6,307 bases of DNA from Fimbriiglobus sp. (GTDB lineage: Bacteria > Planctomycetota > Planctomycetia > Gemmatales > Gemmataceae). Location: the NCBI GenBank assembly GCA_025352585.1, contig JANXTD010000632.1:1-6307 (forward strand). The letters are read 5' to 3'. Below are positions 6,250-6,307 of this stretch, piece after piece; within the stretch, counting starts at the first letter, position 1; every line of letters begins with the position of its first letter. Below the pieces are notes generated by a model. It had not been told where the DNA came from, did no database searches, and saw only the letters and a program-made list of their open reading frames with translations. The position numbers and the translations under genes are program-made.

Positions 6250-6277
6250 CGGGTGTCGGGTGTCGGGTATGGGGTGT
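6250..6277 (+). repeat. Four-unit heptad tandem repeat, copy 2 (G-quadruplex pattern)
   Basis: Four units: CGGGTGT, CGGGTGT, CGGGTAT, GGGGTGT. It has the same length, the same last unit and one GGGTAT variant, as in the copy at 2124-2151, but with the variant in the third rather than first place. It begins 8 bases after the AsmA-like stop codon, so if transcribed it would be a G-rich element in the 3' untranslated RNA. The remaining bases to the window end show only a small CGCAG/CTGCG hairpin without a T run. Confidence 0.85.
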
Positions 6278-6307
6278 CGCAGAACGACTGCGTGCGCCTC
6301 TCCAGTT

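Noticed and set aside
6278..6292. CGCAG/CTGCG hairpin after the AsmA-like gene as an intrinsic terminator
   Set aside because: It has only five stem pairs with a five-base loop, an alternative GTCG/CGAC pairing in the same bases, and no T run follows.
1..6307. A new multi-gene defence, mobile or biosynthetic system
   Set aside because: There is no integrase, transposase, nuclease, attachment site or tRNA. The genes are a housekeeping kinase, an orphan JAMM enzyme, an envelope protein and a truncated SUMF1-like protein, on mixed strands and with no visible shared function.

Overview
The window is GC-rich, roughly 65-70% by eye. It holds four protein genes and no RNA gene, transposon or CRISPR array that I can recognise. 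Three things together suggest a planctomycete, perhaps of the Gemmata group: a formylglycine-enzyme-like (SUMF1) domain protein, a long modular AsmA-type envelope protein, and a phosphoglycerate kinase with a CH-x-DASM-like substrate loop. That assignment is inference from gene style, not from a phylogenetic marker.

Layout. Positions 2-805 (+) are the 3' part of a gene for an FGE-sulfatase/SUMF1-fold protein; its reading frame is open to the left edge. It converges on pgk (910-2115, -) across a 104-base gap with one modest inverted repeat. Upstream of pgk on the same strand, 68 bases away, is a small JAMM/MPN-type zinc metallopeptidase (2184-2570, -). The JAMM gene diverges from a 1179-residue AsmA-like protein (2702-6241, +) across a 131-base gap that contains the best promoter candidate in the window. 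The last 66 bases are non-coding.

How the genes relate. JAMM and pgk could be co-transcribed, but a possible pgk promoter lies between them. pgk is central glycolysis, the AsmA-like protein is probably an inner-membrane-anchored periplasmic protein, and the SUMF1-like protein appears non-catalytic. I see no shared pathway, and most of the window reads as ordinary chromosomal housekeeping.

What stands out. The clearest structure not explained by genes is a pair of nearly identical elements, each made of four tandem 7-base units (CGGGTGT type). One is 8 bases before the pgk start codon and the other is 8 bases after the AsmA-like stop codon. Both fit the pattern for four-run G-quadruplexes. 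Also notable are about five degenerate repeats of a two-part module inside the AsmA-like protein, loss of both catalytic cysteines in the SUMF1-like domain, and two departures from consensus at active-site motifs of PGK. I did not find convincing evidence of a new multi-gene system.
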